Shown: positions 48,101 to 56,352 of the stretch, in pieces
Layout of the letters: every line of letters starts with the position of its first letter
How positions within the stretch are numbered: position 1 is the first letter of the stretch
NCBI RefSeq assembly: GCF_900112425.1
Contig: NZ_FOLP01000005.1
Coordinates: forward strand, 62,001-126,000
DNA from: Variovorax sp. OK212
GTDB lineage: Bacteria > Pseudomonadota > Gammaproteobacteria > Burkholderiales > Burkholderiaceae_C
Direction: 5' to 3'
DNA length: 64,000 bases
Translations under genes and position numbers: made by a program
Notes under the pieces: generated by a model
Seen by the model: the letters and a program-made list of their open reading frames with translations, nothing else
What the model was told of the DNA's origin: nothing
Database searches by the model: none

Positions 48101-48106
48101 CGCCCG

Positions 48107-49108
48107 ATGAGCTCCCGCCCCGCCCCGGCCCCCGTGGTCGACCCCGAAGCCATCCTCGCTCGGGCACGCCTCACCTTCGACATCGAAGCCGAAGCCGTTC
48201 ACGGCTTGAAGACCCGCGTCGGTCCGAGCTTCGTCGACGCCGTGCGCAAGATCCTCGAGGTGCGCGGCCGCGTGGTCGTGATGGGGATGGGCAAGAGCGG
48301 CCACGTCGGCCGCAAGATCGCCGCCACCCTCGCCTCCACCGGCACGCCCGCGATGTTCGTGCACCCGGCCGAGGCCAGCCACGGCGACCTCGGCATGATC
48401 AAGTCGGTCGACCTGGTGCTGGCCATCTCCAACAGCGGCGAGGTCGACGAGCTCACCGTCATCCTGCCGGTCGTCAAGCGCCAGGGCGTGCCCCTGATCG
48501 CCATGACCGGCCGCCTCGAATCGACCCTGGCCCGCCATGCCGACATCGTCATCGACGCCGGCGTGTCCAAGGAAGCCTGCCCGCTCAACCTCGCCCCCAC
48601 CGCGAGCACCACCGCCCAGATGGCGATGGGCGACGCGCTGGCCGTGGCGCTGCTCGACGCGCGCGGCTTCGGCTCGGAAGACTTCGCGCGCTCGCACCCG
48701 GGCGGCGCGCTCGGGCGCAAGCTGCTCACGCACGTGAGCGACGTGATGCGCTCGGGCGACGACGTGCCGCGCGTGGCACCCGACGCCAACGTCAGCGAGC
48801 TGATGCGCGCCATGAGCAACAAGGGCTTCGGCGCCGCGGCGGTGGTCGCGCCCGACGGCCGCGCGCTGGGCATCTTCACCGACGGCGACCTGCGCCGCCT
48901 GATCGAGGCCGGCGCCGACCTGCGCAGCCCCAGGGCCGCCGACGTGATGCACCACGACCCGCGCACCATTCGCGTGGACGCGCTGGCGGTGGAAGCCGCC
49001 GAGCTCATGGAGCAATGCGGCATCACCCGCCTGTTCGTGATCGACGGCGCGGGGGTGATCGTGGGCGCGATCAACACCACCGACCTGATGCGCGCGAAGG
49101 TCATCTGA
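48107..49108 (+). CDS. kdsD: D-arabinose 5-phosphate isomerase
   Basis: 333 residues. SIS domain with VVMGMGKSGHVGRKIAATL and ASHGDLGMI, then two CBS domains (VMRSGDDVPRV, VMHHDPRTIRV). It converts ribulose 5-phosphate to arabinose 5-phosphate, the first step of Kdo synthesis for lipopolysaccharide. Its stop shares a base with the kdsC start (TGATG), so the genes are translationally coupled. Confidence 0.96.
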   Translation: MSSRPAPAPVVDPEAILARARLTFDIEAEAVHGLKTRVGPSFVDAVRKILEVRGRVVVMGMGKSGHVGRKIAATLASTGTPAMFVHPAEASHGDLGMIKSVDLVLAISNSGEVDELTVILPVVKRQGVPLIAMTGRLESTLARHADIVIDAGVSKEACPLNLAPTASTTAQMAMGDALAVALLDARGFGSEDFARSHPGGALGRKLLTHVSDVMRSGDDVPRVAPDANVSELMRAMSNKGFGAAAVVAPDGRALGIFTDGDLRRLIEAGADLRSPRAADVMHHDPRTIRVDALAVEAAELMEQCGITRLFVIDGAGVIVGAINTTDLMRAKVI

Positions 49109-49668
49109 TGCCGCTCGAGTTCCAGGCCGAAACCCTGCTCGCCGCACAGGACGTGCGCATCGTTTTCTTCGACATCGACGGCGTGCTGACCGACGGCGGC
49201 GTGTACTTCACCGAGCACGGCGAAACGCTCAAGCGCTTCAGCATCCTCGACGGCTACGGCCTGAAGCTGCTGCGCAAGGCCGGCATCGTGCCGGCCGTGA
49301 TCACCGGGCGCGACTCCAAGCCGCTGCGCGTGCGGCTCGAGGCGCTGGGCATCGAGCATGTGCGCTACGGCACCGAAGACAAGCTGCCCGCCGCGCAGGC
49401 CATGCTCGACCAGCTCGGCTTCAGCTGGGCTCAGGCCGCGGCCATCGGCGACGACTGGCCCGACCTGCCCGTGCTCACGCGCGTCGGCTTCGCGGCGGCG
49501 CCGGCCAACGCCCATGCCGAGGTGCGCAACATTGCGCGCTACGTGACCCAGGCGCGCGGCGGCGAAGGCGCGGCGCGCGAGTTCTGCGACCTGCTGCTCA
49601 CGGCCTGCGGCCAGTACCGCGCCATGCTCGACGCGGCGCTGGGACCGAACCGGAGCCCGAACGCATGA
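49108..49668 (+). CDS. kdsC: 3-deoxy-D-manno-octulosonate 8-phosphate phosphatase
   Basis: 186 residues of the capless HAD class. Motif I FFDIDGVLTDGG with nucleophile and acid Asp, motif II ITGRDSKPL, and motif IV IGDDWPDLPVL are present. It removes phosphate from Kdo 8-phosphate. It overlaps lptC by four bases (ATGA). Confidence 0.96.
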   Translation: MPLEFQAETLLAAQDVRIVFFDIDGVLTDGGVYFTEHGETLKRFSILDGYGLKLLRKAGIVPAVITGRDSKPLRVRLEALGIEHVRYGTEDKLPAAQAMLDQLGFSWAQAAAIGDDWPDLPVLTRVGFAAAPANAHAEVRNIARYVTQARGGEGAAREFCDLLLTACGQYRAMLDAALGPNRSPNA

Positions 49669-50330
49669 GCACCGCGAAACGCGCGTGGGGCATGGCGCGC
49701 GACGTCATCGACCGCACCACGATCTACCTGCCGATCATCCTGACGGCCGCCGTTGCGCTGGGCACCTACTGGCTGGTGCGCAACGCGCCCAAGCTGCTGG
49801 AGCCCACGGCCAAGGTCGCGCCCACGCACGAGCCCGACTACTTCATGCGGGACTTCGTCATCAAGAACTTCCTGCCCAACGGCGACCTGCGCAGCGAACT
49901 GCACGGCGTCGAAGGGCGGCACTACCCGGACACCGACACCATGGAGGTCGACAAGGTGCGCATGCGCTCGGTGTCGCCCGAGGGCCTCGTGACCCGCGCA
50001 ACGGCCGACCGCGGGTTGTCGAACTCCGACGGCAGCGAGATCCAGCTGTTCGGCAACGCCATCGTCATTCGCGAACCGTCGGTGAGCCCGAACGGCAAGG
50101 CCACGCCGCAGCTCGAGTTTCGCGGCGACTTCCTGCACGCCTATGTCGACACCGAGCGGGTCACGTCGAACAAGCCGGTCACGCTCATGCGCGGCACCGA
50201 CCAATTCACCGGCGACACGCTCGACTACGACAACCTGAGCGGCGTGGCCAACCTGAACGGCCGCGTGCGCGGGGTGCTGATTCCGTCGGCCGCCAAGGCG
50301 GCCCCGGCCGCACCCGCCAAGAAACGCTGA
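49665..50330 (+). CDS. lptC: LPS export system periplasmic protein LptC
   Basis: 221 residues. One N-terminal membrane helix (TIYLPIILTAAVALGTYWLV) is followed by a beta-jellyroll domain with the LptC-typical PDYFMRDFVIKNFLPNGDLR. LptC passes LPS from LptB2FG to LptA. lptA and lptB, its usual neighbours, do not follow; an SDR gene does. The C-terminus ends in an Ala/Lys tail. Confidence 0.92.
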   Translation: MSTAKRAWGMARDVIDRTTIYLPIILTAAVALGTYWLVRNAPKLLEPTAKVAPTHEPDYFMRDFVIKNFLPNGDLRSELHGVEGRHYPDTDTMEVDKVRMRSVSPEGLVTRATADRGLSNSDGSEIQLFGNAIVIREPSVSPNGKATPQLEFRGDFLHAYVDTERVTSNKPVTLMRGTDQFTGDTLDYDNLSGVANLNGRVRGVLIPSAAKAAPAAPAKKR

Positions 50331-50356
50331 AGAAGAAAAAAGAAAACCACCGCTGC

Positions 50357-51139
50357 ATGACCACGTCCCCGCTTGTCTTCATCACCGGCGCCTCCAGCGG
50401 CATCGGCCAGGCCCTGGCCGCGAGCTTCCACGACGCGGGGTACCGGCTGGCGCTGGTCGCGCGCCGCACGGCGGAGATCGAATCGTGGGCTCAGGCGCGC
50501 CGGATCAGCGCGGACCGCTATCAAATCTACAGCGCCGACGTGGCGCAGACCGACAGCATCGTGGCCGCCGGCCATGCCTGCATCGCGCAGCAGGGGCTGC
50601 CTGACGTGGTCATCGCCAATGCCGGCATCAGCGTCGGCATCGACACCGGCGAGCGCTCCGACCTCGACGTGCTCGCGCAGACCTTCGCCACCAACAATGT
50701 CGGCCTGGCCGCGACCTTTCATCCGTTCGTGCGGGCCATGGAGCAGCGTGGCACCGGCCGGCTGGTGGGCATCGGCAGCGTGGCGTCGATCCGCGGGCTG
50801 CCGGGGCACGGGGCGTATTGCGCCAGCAAGGCGGGCGTGGTCGCGTACTGCGAGAGCCTGCGCGGCGAACTGTTCAAGAGCGGGGTGAAGGTGGTCACGC
50901 TCTGCCCCGGATACATCGACACGCCGCTCACGCAGGGCAACCGCTATGGCATGCCCTTCCTCATGACGGCCGAGGACTTCGCGGCCCAGGCGCTGCGCGC
51001 CATCGAGGCGGGCACGAGCTACCGCGTGATCCCGTGGCAGATGGGCGTGGTCGCCAAGATCATGCGCATGCTGCCCAACGCCGTGCTCGACCGCGCCGTG
51101 CAAGGGCGCGAGCGCAAGAAGCGCAGCGGCGAAGCCTGA
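50357..51139 (+). CDS. Short-chain dehydrogenase/reductase
   Basis: 260 residues from ATG 50357. Classical SDR motifs: TGASSGIGQA (dinucleotide binding), NAG in VIANAGISV, Ser in GIGSVASI, and YCASK (YxxxK) as catalytic pair. The last ~40 residues (VVAKIMRMLPNAVLDRAVQGRERKK) are amphipathic and basic, suggesting contact with the membrane, as in lipid-related SDRs. Substrate unknown. It sits 26 bases after lptC and may be co-transcribed. Confidence 0.92.
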   Translation: MTTSPLVFITGASSGIGQALAASFHDAGYRLALVARRTAEIESWAQARRISADRYQIYSADVAQTDSIVAAGHACIAQQGLPDVVIANAGISVGIDTGERSDLDVLAQTFATNNVGLAATFHPFVRAMEQRGTGRLVGIGSVASIRGLPGHGAYCASKAGVVAYCESLRGELFKSGVKVVTLCPGYIDTPLTQGNRYGMPFLMTAEDFAAQALRAIEAGTSYRVIPWQMGVVAKIMRMLPNAVLDRAVQGRERKKRSGEA

Positions 51140-51191
51140 GGGCGCGCCGGACCAAGCGGGGCCTGGCGGGCCGCACGGGCTGCCGGCCATG

Positions 51192-51216
51192 AAAAAAGGC
51201 TCCCGAGGGAGCCTTT
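51192..51216 (-). terminator. Intrinsic terminator of the RRM gene
   Basis: AAAGGCTCCC (51195-51204), GA loop, GGGAGCCTTT (51207-51216). On the minus strand it runs into six Ts. It may also stop the SDR transcript weakly from the other side. Confidence 0.85.
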
Positions 51217-51244
51217 CGTCTTTGGGTGCCTGGAAGCGCAGGGC

Positions 51245-51814
51245 TCAGTAGCCACTGTTGCCGCCGCCATAGCCGCCACCACCACCGCCGCCGCTGCGAC
51301 CACCGCCGCCACCGCCACGGGGGCCGGCACCGTAGGGGCTGCGGAAACCGCCATCGCCACCACCGCCGCCGCCGCCACTGCGGCCACCGCCACCGCCGCC
51401 GTAACCGCCACCGCCGGAGCGGCCACCGCCGCCGCTGCGATCGCCGCCACCACCACCGTAGCCACCACCGCCGCCGCCGTAGCCACCGCCACCACCGCCG
51501 CCATAACCGCCGCCGCCACCACCGTAGCCGCCGCCACCACCGCCACCGCTGCGCGGGGGACGTGCTTCCATGGGACGTGCTTCGTTGACGACGACGCTGC
51601 GGCCGCCCAGGGGCTGGCCGTTCATGCCGGTGATGGCTGCCTGTGCTTCCGCGTCACTGCCCATCTCGACGAAGCCGAAGCCCTTCGAGCGGCCGGTGTC
51701 ACGTTCCATCATGACCTTGGCGCTGGTCACTGCGCCGAACTGCCCGAAGGCCTGTTCGAGATCTCCGTCGCGCACCGAGTAAGGCAGGTTGCCGACGTAC
51801 AGTTTGTTGCCCAT
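51245..51814 (-). CDS. Glycine-rich RRM RNA-binding protein
   Basis: 189 residues. One RRM at 1-82 with RNP2 LYVGNL and RNP1 KGFGFVEM, followed by an almost pure Gly/Tyr/Arg/Ser tail (GGGGYGGGG repeats, about 90-189). Such proteins are known as cold-inducible RNA chaperones in cyanobacteria, Proteobacteria and plants. The tail is probably disordered and could drive condensation. The DNA of the tail (51245-51550) is a run of GGC/GGT-type triplets likely to vary in length. The ribosome site AGGAG lies within a hairpin (51818-51857). Confidence 0.93.
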   Translation of the reverse strand: MGNKLYVGNLPYSVRDGDLEQAFGQFGAVTSAKVMMERDTGRSKGFGFVEMGSDAEAQAAITGMNGQPLGGRSVVVNEARPMEARPPRSGGGGGGGYGGGGGGYGGGGGGGYGGGGGGYGGGGGDRSGGGGRSGGGGYGGGGGGRSGGGGGGGDGGFRSPYGAGPRGGGGGGRSGGGGGGGYGGGNSGY

Positions 51815-51817
51815 CGA

Positions 51818-51857
51818 GGGACTCCTATAAACACATCAAGAAAAGCGATGGAGTCCC
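51818..51857 (-). promoter_or_regulatory. Leader hairpin sequestering the RRM gene ribosome site
   Basis: On the minus strand GGGACTCC (51857-51850) pairs perfectly with GGAGTCCC (51825-51818) around a 24-base A/T-rich loop. The AGGAG ribosome site (51826-51822) lies in this stem, seven bases before the ATG. It could be a thermosensor or a target of autoregulation. A CATAAT -10-like hexamer at 51955-51950 would give a ~129-base leader. Confidence 0.5.
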
Positions 51858-52067
51858 GAAAGCATCACTCAAACGAGAGCCGTCGAGTCGCGCGAAACTG
51901 ACCGATCACCGAACTGACTCCCGACCAAAATGAAGAGGGAGGCTCGTGCATTATGGGGGAAATATCGAAAATGCAAGCGGGAAATTGCGTCTTGAGGTAG
52001 CACCTTCAAAAGTACCTGGAAGCTAGCGCACGCTTACGGTTTGGAGAGGCGCTTTCGATGCGGTGTG

Positions 52068-52073
52068 TAGAAT
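52068..52073 (+). promoter_or_regulatory. -10 element ahead of the yybP-ykoY riboswitch
   Basis: TAGAAT, seven bases before the first conserved aptamer bases at 52081. The -35 is not well defined (TTGGAG at 52041 is too far). Confidence 0.45.
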
Positions 52074-52080
52074 CCGCCCC

Positions 52081-52254
52081 GTCATTGGGGAGTAGCCGCC
52101 TTCCGATCTGCGAGAAGGGCCCGCGTCAACAGACTTGTCCTGCCCCACACGGGACATGGCGCGTGCAGTGAACATACCTGGCGAGACCTTTGACCATGCA
52201 ACTTCGGAAAAAAATGGCCGAAGGGTGTTGCATGGTCAATTGCGTCCTTCGGCC
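52081..52254 (+). promoter_or_regulatory. yybP-ykoY (Mn2+) riboswitch with expression platform
   Basis: The conserved aptamer ends are present: TTGGGGAGTAGCC (52085-52097) and AACATACCTGGCGAGACC (52171-52188), the latter with the metal-binding CTGGCGAGACC core. Downstream, TGACCATGCAAC (52191-52202) pairs with GTTGCATGGTCA (52227-52238). A competing stem GGCCGAAGG (52216-52224) / CCTTCGGCC (52246-52254) ends two bases before the AAGGA ribosome site (52256-52260). Mn2+ binding presumably selects the stem that frees translation of the exporter gene downstream. Confidence 0.85.
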
Positions 52255-52274
52255 TAAGGAACCCCACGTTCATC

Positions 52275-52838
52275 ATGGAAGCTTTTCTCGTTGCAACCGG
52301 CGTAGTTGCGCTCGCCGAAATGGGCGACAAGACCCAACTCCTGGCACTCTTGCTCGCGGCCCGTTTCAGGAAACCCTGGCCCATCGTCCTCGGCATCTTC
52401 GTTGCCACCATCATCAACCACGCGTTGGCGGGTGCGGTCGGCAACTACATCACGCGCTGGCTCGGGCCCGAGGTGCTGCGCTGGATCCTCGGCGGCTCGT
52501 TCATCGCCATGGCCGCCTGGATGCTGATTCCCGACAAGCTCGACGACGACGACGCCCCCGGCGTGTCGAAGTTCGGCGTCTTCGGCACCACCGTGATCGC
52601 CTTCTTCCTGGCCGAGATGGGCGACAAGACCCAGATTGCCACCGTCATGCTGGCCGCGCGCTTCACGCACGACTACTTCTGGGTGGTGGCCGGCACCACG
52701 CTGGGCATGATGCTGGCCAATGCGCCGGTGGTGTGGCTCGGCGAAAAGATCGTGCGGCGCGTGCCGATCAAGCTGGTGCACGGGATCTCGGCCGCGATCT
52801 TCCTGGTGCTGGGCATCATCATGATCATCGGCTGGTAG
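52275..52838 (+). CDS. TMEM165/GDT1 (UPF0016) family manganese exporter
   Basis: 187 residues, six membrane segments in two repeats. Each repeat carries the E-x-G-D-K-T motif: ALAEMGDKTQLLAL (about 12-25) and FLAEMGDKTQIATV (about 111-124). Relatives such as Vibrio MneA export Mn2+ and are preceded by yybP-ykoY riboswitches, as here. This makes Mn2+ more likely than Ca2+ as substrate. ATG 52275 is 14 bases from AAGGA. Confidence 0.93.
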   Translation: MEAFLVATGVVALAEMGDKTQLLALLLAARFRKPWPIVLGIFVATIINHALAGAVGNYITRWLGPEVLRWILGGSFIAMAAWMLIPDKLDDDDAPGVSKFGVFGTTVIAFFLAEMGDKTQIATVMLAARFTHDYFWVVAGTTLGMMLANAPVVWLGEKIVRRVPIKLVHGISAAIFLVLGIIMIIGW

Positions 52839-52859
52839 GCTGCCGATGAGACGGGGCGA

Positions 52860-52865
52860 TATACT
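52860..52865 (+). promoter_or_regulatory. -10 element of the metX transcript
   Basis: TATACT, framed by the inverted repeat GGGGC/GCCCC (52854-52870). Transcription would start at about the first aptamer base (52871). Confidence 0.5.
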
Positions 52866-52870
52866 GCCCC

Positions 52871-52922
52871 TCGCGCCGATTTGCTACAGCTTGCGGGCGC
52901 TTTATAAATTCAGCTAAAGACA
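52871..52922 (+). promoter_or_regulatory. SAM-II riboswitch upstream of metX
   Basis: The sequence carries the conserved elements of SAM-II in order: TCGCGCCGATTT, TTGC, GGGCGC, ATAAAT and AGCTAAA (52912-52918). SAM-II binds S-adenosylmethionine in a pseudoknot and turns off methionine synthesis genes. The position directly before metX is its classical context in Alphaproteobacteria. Confidence 0.85.
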
Positions 52923-52932
52923 GGCGCGGCAG

Positions 52933-52966
52933 ACCCGGCTCGTTTTTGGCGAGGCCGGGTTTTTTC
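52933..52966 (+). terminator. Terminator hairpin of the metX leader (attenuator)
   Basis: ACCCGGCTCG (52933-52942), loop TTTTTGG, CGAGGCCGGGT (52950-52960) with one bulged G, then TTTTTT ending five bases before the metX ATG. Its place between the SAM-II aptamer and the start codon suggests transcriptional control. Confidence 0.75.
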
Positions 52967-52970
52967 ATTC

Positions 52971-54134
52971 ATGTCGTCGTCACCACCTTTGGTCGTCACC
53001 TCGCAGTCGATGCAGTTCGCGGGCCCCCTGGCCTTGCGCAGCGGCGCATCGATCAGCGACTACACGCTCGCCTACGAAACCTACGGCACCCTGAACGCCG
53101 AGCGCAGCAATGCGGTGCTGGTGTGCCATGCGCTCAACGCCTCGCACCACGTCGCGGGCGTCTACGAGGGCCAGGCCCGCTCTGAGGGCTGGTGGGACAA
53201 CATGGTGGGGCCGGGCAAGCCGGTGGACACCGACCGCTTCTTCGTGATCGGCGTGAACAACCTCGGCTCCTGCTTCGGCTCGACCGGCCCGATGCACGTG
53301 AACCCCGCCACCGGCCGCGTCTACGGTGCCGACTTCCCGGTGGTGACCGTCGAAGACTGGGTCGACGCCCAGGCCGAGCTGCTGAACGCGCTGGGCATCG
53401 AGACGCTTGCGGCCGTCATGGGCGGCAGCCTCGGCGGCATGCAGGCGCTGTCTTGGACGCTGCAGTACCCGCAGCGCGTGCGCCACGCCGTGGTGGTGGC
53501 CAGCGCGCCCAACCTCACGGCCGAGAACATCGCCTTCAACGAGGTGGCGCGCCGCGCCATCGTGACCGACCCCGACTTCCACGGCGGCCACTTCTACGAA
53601 CACGGCGCGATCCCCAAGCGCGGCCTGCGCATCGCGCGAATGATCGGCCACATCACCTACCTGAGCGACGACGTGATGAACACCAAGTTCGGCCGCATCC
53701 TGCGTAGCGCCGTCGAAGGTGAGGCTGCGGCGCTCGACTACCGCTATTCCACGCAGGACGTGGAGTTCCAGATCGAGAGCTACCTGCGCTACCAGGGCGA
53801 CAAGTTCAGCGAGTACTTCGACGCCAACACCTACCTGCTGATCACGCGCGCGCTCGACTACTTCGACCCCGCGCGCAGCCATGGCGGCAAGCTCAGCACC
53901 GCCTTCGCGCAGGCCAGCGCCAAGTTCCTGCTGGTGAGCTTCAAGACCGACTGGCGCTTCTCGCCCGCGCGCAGCCGCGAGCTGGTGAAGGCGCTGCTCG
54001 ACAACCGCCGCAACGTGAGCTACGCGGAGATCGACGCGCCGCACGGCCACGACGCCTTCCTGCTCGACGACGTGCGCTACATGGGCGTGGTGCGCTCCTA
54101 CTTCGATCGCGTCGCCAAGGAGTTCCAGCAATGA
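52971..54134 (+). CDS. metX: Homoserine O-acyltransferase MetX (acetyl or succinyl)
   Basis: 387 residues, alpha/beta hydrolase fold. Nucleophile elbow [13 protein letters not shown] with catalytic Ser, later Asp in [10 protein letters not shown] and His in [12 protein letters not shown]. It activates homoserine for methionine synthesis. MetX enzymes encoded next to metW in Proteobacteria are often succinyltransferases, so the acyl donor is open. ATG 52971 has no ribosome site because the terminator occupies that place. ATG 53010 ([12 protein letters not shown]) is an alternative. Confidence 0.95.
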   Translation: MSSSPPLVVTSQSMQFAGPLALRSGASISDYTLAYETYGTLNAERSNAVLVCHALNASHHVAGVYEGQARSEGWWDNMVGPGKPVDTDRFFVIGVNNLGSCFGSTGPMHVNPATGRVYGADFPVVTVEDWVDAQAELLNALGIETLAAVMGGSLGGMQALSWTLQYPQRVRHAVVVASAPNLTAENIAFNEVARRAIVTDPDFHGGHFYEHGAIPKRGLRIARMIGHITYLSDDVMNTKFGRILRSAVEGEAAALDYRYSTQDVEFQIESYLRYQGDKFSEYFDANTYLLITRALDYFDPARSHGGKLSTAFAQASAKFLLVSFKTDWRFSPARSRELVKALLDNRRNVSYAEIDAPHGHDAFLLDDVRYMGVVRSYFDRVAKEFQQ

Positions 54135-54721
54135 GCGACCTCGACCACCAGCGGCTGATTGCCGAACTCGTGCCGCAAGGCGCGCGCGTGCTCGATCTCG
54201 GCTGCGGCGACGGCGCCCTGCTCGACCTGCTGCAGCGCGAGCGCGGCTGCACCGGCTACGGCGTGGAGATTGCCGACGGCAACGTGCTGCAGTGCATCCG
54301 CCGCGGCGTCGACGTGATCCAGCTCAACCTCGACGAAGGCCTCGCGATGTTCGACGACGCCTCGTTCGACGTGGTGCTGCAGATCGACACGCTGCAGCAC
54401 CTGCGCAATGCCGAGGTGATGCTGCGCGAGACCGCGCGCGTGGGCCGCATCGGCATCGTCGCCTTCCCCAACTTCGCGCACTGGCCCAACCGGCTGAGCA
54501 TCGCGCGCGGGCGCATGCCCGTGACGCGCCGCCTGCCCTACCAGTGGTACGACACGCCGAACATCCGCGTGGGCACCTTCAAGGACTTCGAGGTGCTGGC
54601 CGGCAAGAACAACCTGCGCGTGCTCGACGCCTTCGGCCTGCAGGACGGGCGCGGCGTGCGCTGGCTGCCCAACGCGCGCGCCGGCACGGCGGTGTTCAAG
54701 TTCGAGCGCGGCGGCGGCTGA
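54131..54721 (+). CDS. metW: Methionine biosynthesis protein MetW
   Basis: 196 residues, class I methyltransferase-like fold with [15 protein letters not shown] and the MetW-typical ending of the domain ([16 protein letters not shown]). MetW partners MetX and is needed for its activity in several Proteobacteria. It overlaps metX by four bases (ATGA), indicating coupling. Confidence 0.95.
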   Translation: MSDLDHQRLIAELVPQGARVLDLGCGDGALLDLLQRERGCTGYGVEIADGNVLQCIRRGVDVIQLNLDEGLAMFDDASFDVVLQIDTLQHLRNAEVMLRETARVGRIGIVAFPNFAHWPNRLSIARGRMPVTRRLPYQWYDTPNIRVGTFKDFEVLAGKNNLRVLDAFGLQDGRGVRWLPNARAGTAVFKFERGGG

Positions 54722-54740
54722 GCCGCTCGCTGAACAGGCG

Positions 54741-55328
54741 ATGAGCTTCACGCTCGCCGAGCCGGTCCACAGCGAGCTGCTCATCAAGAAGAGCCGCTTC
54801 ATCGGCTGCGTGCAATCCGTGCCCGACCGCGCGGCCGCACTGGCCGTCGTGGCGTCGCTGCGCGCCGAGCATCCCGCCGCGGCGCACGTCTGCTGGGCCC
54901 TGATGGCCGGTGGCCAGTCGGCCGCCAACGACGACGGCGAGCCCGGCGGCACGGCCGGCCGGCCGATGCTCGAAGTGCTGCGCCACCAGCAGGTCGAAGG
55001 CGCGCTCGCAACGGTGGTGCGCTACTTCGGCGGCGTGAAGCTCGGCGCGGGCGGCCTGGTGCGGGCCTACACCGATGCGGTGGCGCAAGCGCTGCTCGGC
55101 GCCACGCTCGTGCCGCTGGTGCGCCAGCGCAGCCTGCGCTGTTCGGTGCCTTATGCGCTCGAAGGCCTGGTGCGGCGCGAACTTGCCGCGGCGGGCGCGA
55201 CGCTCGACAGCGTGCAGCACGGCGACGACGTGGCCTTCGCCTTCTCGCTGCCCGAGCCCGATGCCGACGCCTTCATCGTGCGCCTCGGCGATGCTGCGCA
55301 AGGGCGCGCCGTCTGGCCGCGGGAGTGA
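54741..55328 (+). CDS. YigZ/IMPACT family protein
   Basis: 195 residues. N-terminal IMPACT domain with KKSRFIGCVQSV, DDGEPGGTAGRPMLEVL and VVRYFGGVKLGAGGLVRAY, then a DUF1949 ferredoxin-like domain. Bacterial YigZ is of unknown function, proposed to bind nucleic acids or ribosomes. It begins 20 bases after metW. Its 3' 56 bases overlap, in antisense, the end of the ion channel gene. Confidence 0.92.
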   Translation: MSFTLAEPVHSELLIKKSRFIGCVQSVPDRAAALAVVASLRAEHPAAAHVCWALMAGGQSAANDDGEPGGTAGRPMLEVLRHQQVEGALATVVRYFGGVKLGAGGLVRAYTDAVAQALLGATLVPLVRQRSLRCSVPYALEGLVRRELAAAGATLDSVQHGDDVAFAFSLPEPDADAFIVRLGDAAQGRAVWPRE

Positions 55329-56238
55329 TGCGTTTCGCGGGCACTGCAGGCACCGCGGGCACCTCGGGCCGAGGCGGCGTCAGCCCGAGAATGCCGCGCG
55401 GCGGCACCGCTGCCACCACCGTCTCGTCGTCGTCGGGCCCGCGCCGCGCCATCTCGGCGGTCACGATGCCCGTGGGCACCGCGAGCACGCCCCAGCCCAG
55501 CAGCATCATCACCGAGGCGATCGCGCGGCCCAGGTCGGTCTTGGGCACGAGGTCGCCGAAGCCCACCGTGGCCATCGTCGAGATGGCCCAGTAGATGGCC
55601 ACCGGAATGCTGGTGAAACCGTGCTGCGGCCCTTCGACCACGTACATCAGCGTGCCCATCACCAGCACCACCAGCATCACGAAGCCGACGAACACGATGA
55701 TCTTGCGCCGGCTCGATGCCACGGCCGAGACCAGCGCGCGGTACTCCACCGAGTAGCGTGACAGCTTGAAGATGCGGAACACGCGCAGCAGCCGCAGGAT
55801 GCGCACGTCGATCAGGTAGGCCATCTCCGGCGCGAGCGCCACCAGGAACGTCGGCAGCAGCGCGAGCAGGTCGATCACGCCGTAGAAGCTCAGCGCATAG
55901 CGAAGCGGCTTGTTCACGCAGCACAGCCGCGCGATGTACTCCAGCGTGAACAGAATGGTGAACACCCATTCGAGCGCGTTGAACAGCGGGCGCCACTGTT
56001 CGCGGATCGACTGCACGCTGTCCAGGATCACCACCAGCACGCTGGTGACGATCACCGCGATCAGCGCCAGGTCGAACACCAGCCCCGCGCGCGTGTCGGC
56101 CTCGAAGATCACCGTGAACAGCGTGCGGCGCCAACCGTGCGCGGGCTTGTCGAAGCGCGAGTCGGTGGCGGACGAGATGGCGCGCATGGCGGGCGCGGCG
56201 GGCGCGCCACTGGAAACTTCGGTGTTCGAACGGGTCAT
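55273..56238 (-). CDS. Voltage-gated ion channel (potassium type)
   Basis: 321 residues with six membrane segments. S4 carries regularly spaced Arg/Lys (VRILRLLRVFRIFKLSRYS). The pore has the selectivity filter ATVGFGD, the TVGFGD of K+ channels. A C-terminal tail with DDDETVVAAVPP follows, basic at the end. It presumably conducts K+ in response to voltage. Monocistronic; its 3' end overlaps yigZ. Confidence 0.93.
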   Translation of the reverse strand: MTRSNTEVSSGAPAAPAMRAISSATDSRFDKPAHGWRRTLFTVIFEADTRAGLVFDLALIAVIVTSVLVVILDSVQSIREQWRPLFNALEWVFTILFTLEYIARLCCVNKPLRYALSFYGVIDLLALLPTFLVALAPEMAYLIDVRILRLLRVFRIFKLSRYSVEYRALVSAVASSRRKIIVFVGFVMLVVLVMGTLMYVVEGPQHGFTSIPVAIYWAISTMATVGFGDLVPKTDLGRAIASVMMLLGWGVLAVPTGIVTAEMARRGPDDDETVVAAVPPRGILGLTPPRPEVPAVPAVPAKRITPAARRRALAQHRRGAR

Positions 56239-56352
56239 GAAGCGCCATTGTCATGTGTCTGCACGACTTATTCGGTTACGCTTCTTGCGCAATGAAGTGC
56301 CGCATGCAGTGAGCGCGTTCTTACGATAGTCCCTTTCTTGAGGAGCTCCCCA

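Noticed and set aside
51245..51550. Triplet-rich plus-strand frames opposite the Gly tail (His/Arg repeats)
   Set aside because: They only mirror the GGY-repeat DNA of the RRM protein tail.
52871..52922. Member of the GCTAT/ATAGC dispersed elements
   Set aside because: The order of conserved blocks fits SAM-II throughout and the place is upstream of metX, which is a better explanation.
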